Part shown: piece after piece, positions 63,183 through 64,000 of the stretch
Numbering within the stretch: the first letter of the stretch is position 1
How the letters are laid out: each line of letters begins with the position of its first letter
The notes under the pieces: model-generated
Seen by the model: the letters and a program-made list of their open reading frames with translations, nothing else
Told to the model about the DNA's origin: nothing
Database searches by the model: none
Source of the DNA: Bifidobacterium choerinum
GTDB taxonomy: Bacteria > Actinomycetota > Actinomycetes > Actinomycetales > Bifidobacteriaceae
DNA: 64,000 bases
Direction: 5' to 3'
Assembly (NCBI RefSeq): GCF_000741135.1
Contig: NZ_JGYU01000009.1
Location: 39,417 to 103,416 of the forward strand
Made by a program: the position numbers and the translations under genes

Positions 63183-63475
63183 GCGGCCTGCACCGCTGAT
63201 GTTCGCCGATGCGCGGCTTCGCGATTACGGGCGGTGCATGCCGCGCCGATGGCGTTCGCTCGGTCGCGTTTTGCGATAACGACTGGCGCGGTTTGTGACC
63301 GGAGCGTTCGCCTGCATCGAGTTTTGTGAACATGCGCGGTGCGATTTGTGCCGATGATGGTCGCTTACGGGAGCTCCGGCGATCATGGGCGGTGCAATTG
63401 ATGACCGGGATGGTCACTGGAGCTGGATGGTGCGGGATCAAAGCGGGGAGATTTGTGTCGGTTATGTGATGGTTG
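63183..63475. repeat. 53-bp-period intergenic repeat, array 5, upstream of rRNA
   Basis: GCGGTGC-type cores at 63183 (GCGGCCT), 63231, 63288, 63336 and 63389 are spaced 48, 57, 48 and 53 bp. GATTTGTG at 63342 and 63450 marks a further, sixth unit. Copies are more degenerate than in array 2, whose core they share (TTGTGAACAT...GGTGCGATTTGTG). I see no gene in 63077-63869. Confidence 0.65.
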
Positions 63476-63679
63476 GCAGCTGAATGGGTGTGGTTGGGAC
63501 GGCCGATGGCGTTCTACAGGGTTTAGCGACACGCCGTAGAGGTATTGGAATCATTGAGTTTTAGAGAAGTGGTTTGTGTTTGGTGTGGTGGTGGTGTAAG
63601 TTTTCTTCTTGCTGCCGCTCACGGCTTGCCGGTCTGGTTGATTGGTGTGGTTGTGGGTGTGTGTGGTGGTTTGAGAACT

Positions 63680-63715
63680 CAATAGTGTGTACTGTACTAC
63701 TTCATCACATGGCCT
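63680..63715 (+). promoter_or_regulatory. rRNA leader box (boxA-like)
   Basis: TTTGAGAACTCAATAGTG followed by TGTACT sits about 190 bases before 16S. This motif recurs in actinobacterial rRNA leaders and the 16S-23S spacer as an antitermination or processing signal. The rRNA promoter itself probably lies upstream of it; I cannot place it with confidence. Confidence 0.5.
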
Positions 63716-63869
63716 TTGTTGGTTGTGTGGTGGTCTTTGATTGCCAGTCCGATGCCCGCCCGTGTGGTACCCGAGGGGGTTTGATGGGTGTCGGGGTTTT
63801 TGTGTGACCGTCCTTCCTTATTGGATGGTCCGTCTTTTTCTTTTGGGCCGTTTGGCTCTTCATGAAGGT

Positions 63870-64000
63870 TTTTGTGGAGGGTTCGATTCTGGCTCAGGAT
63901 GAACGCTGGCGGCGTGCTTAACACATGCAAGTCGAACGGGATCCGGCCGGGCTTTGCTTGGCTGGTGAGAGTGGCGAACGGGTGAGTAATGCGTGACCGA
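63870..64000 (+). rRNA. 16S ribosomal RNA (5' part, cut by window end)
   Basis: GAGGGTTCGATTCTGGCTCAG corresponds to E. coli positions 7-27, placing the 5' end near 63870. It is followed by GATGAACGCTGGCGGCGTGCTTAACACATGCAAGTCGAACGGGATCC and GGGTGAGTAATGCGTGACC, a bifidobacterial-type V1 region. The gene continues past the window. Confidence 0.96.

Overview
This window is chromosomal DNA of a high-GC Gram-positive bacterium, and Bifidobacterium or a close relative fits best. The last 131 bases are the 5' end of a 16S rRNA gene of bifidobacterial type. The gene set also fits: many intracellular glycosidases, RsmI next to a protein mannosyltransferase, a galactofuranan-type wall locus, and several starts that look leaderless. 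No virulence, plasmid or phage module is seen.

Region 1 (1-19.7 kb) is a carbohydrate-utilisation locus. It encodes a DUF624 protein, two sugar ABC permeases, a lipoprotein binding protein broken by a one-base frameshift, a GH29 alpha-L-fucosidase, a GH3 beta-glucosidase, two YicI-type GH31 alpha-xylosidases (one cut by the window edge), a GH42 beta-galactosidase, a ROK protein, a TetR regulator and an acetyl-esterase-like hydrolase. No glycosidase has a signal peptide. Together they match every linkage of fucosylated, acetylated xyloglucan oligosaccharides, so I infer an import-then-dismantle pathway for them.

Region 2 (19.7-46 kb) is mostly housekeeping: a GT39 protein mannosyltransferase divergent from rsmI, metG, a heterodimeric ABC exporter, a GH36 alpha-galactosidase overlapping a TatD nuclease, a Kup potassium transporter, a class II amidotransferase and an HD-domain protein. 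It also holds an FtsX-like permease paired with an ABC protein that has lost most of its ATPase motifs, a hypothetical protein, a secreted HNH-nuclease lipoprotein and an ADP-ribosylglycohydrolase.

Region 3 (46.3-47.9 kb) is a small, more AT-rich accessory patch next to tRNA-Ser(GGA). It has a transposase-tail remnant and a two-gene unit that looks like a secreted bacteriocin precursor plus a membrane immunity protein, closed by a perfect terminator.

Region 4 (48-63.1 kb) is a cell-surface glycan locus: two GlfT2-like galactofuranosyltransferases, a Wzm/Wzt exporter, three other glycosyltransferases, an LtaS-like glycerophosphotransferase and UDP-galactopyranose mutase. This set fits the galactofuranan carrying glycerophosphate known from bifidobacteria. 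The 3' third of wzt and the neighbouring glycosyltransferase are AT-rich, as if swapped in as a cassette.

The least expected signal is non-coding. A degenerate tandem repeat with a 53-bp period occurs in five intergenic spacers (3.2, 26.4, 44.8, 46.0 and 63.3 kb). Two of these arrays bracket the ADP-ribosylglycohydrolase gene and one lies just before the rRNA operon. Two clusters of DnaA boxes (24.1 and 41.6 kb) also lie away from any recognisable origin.
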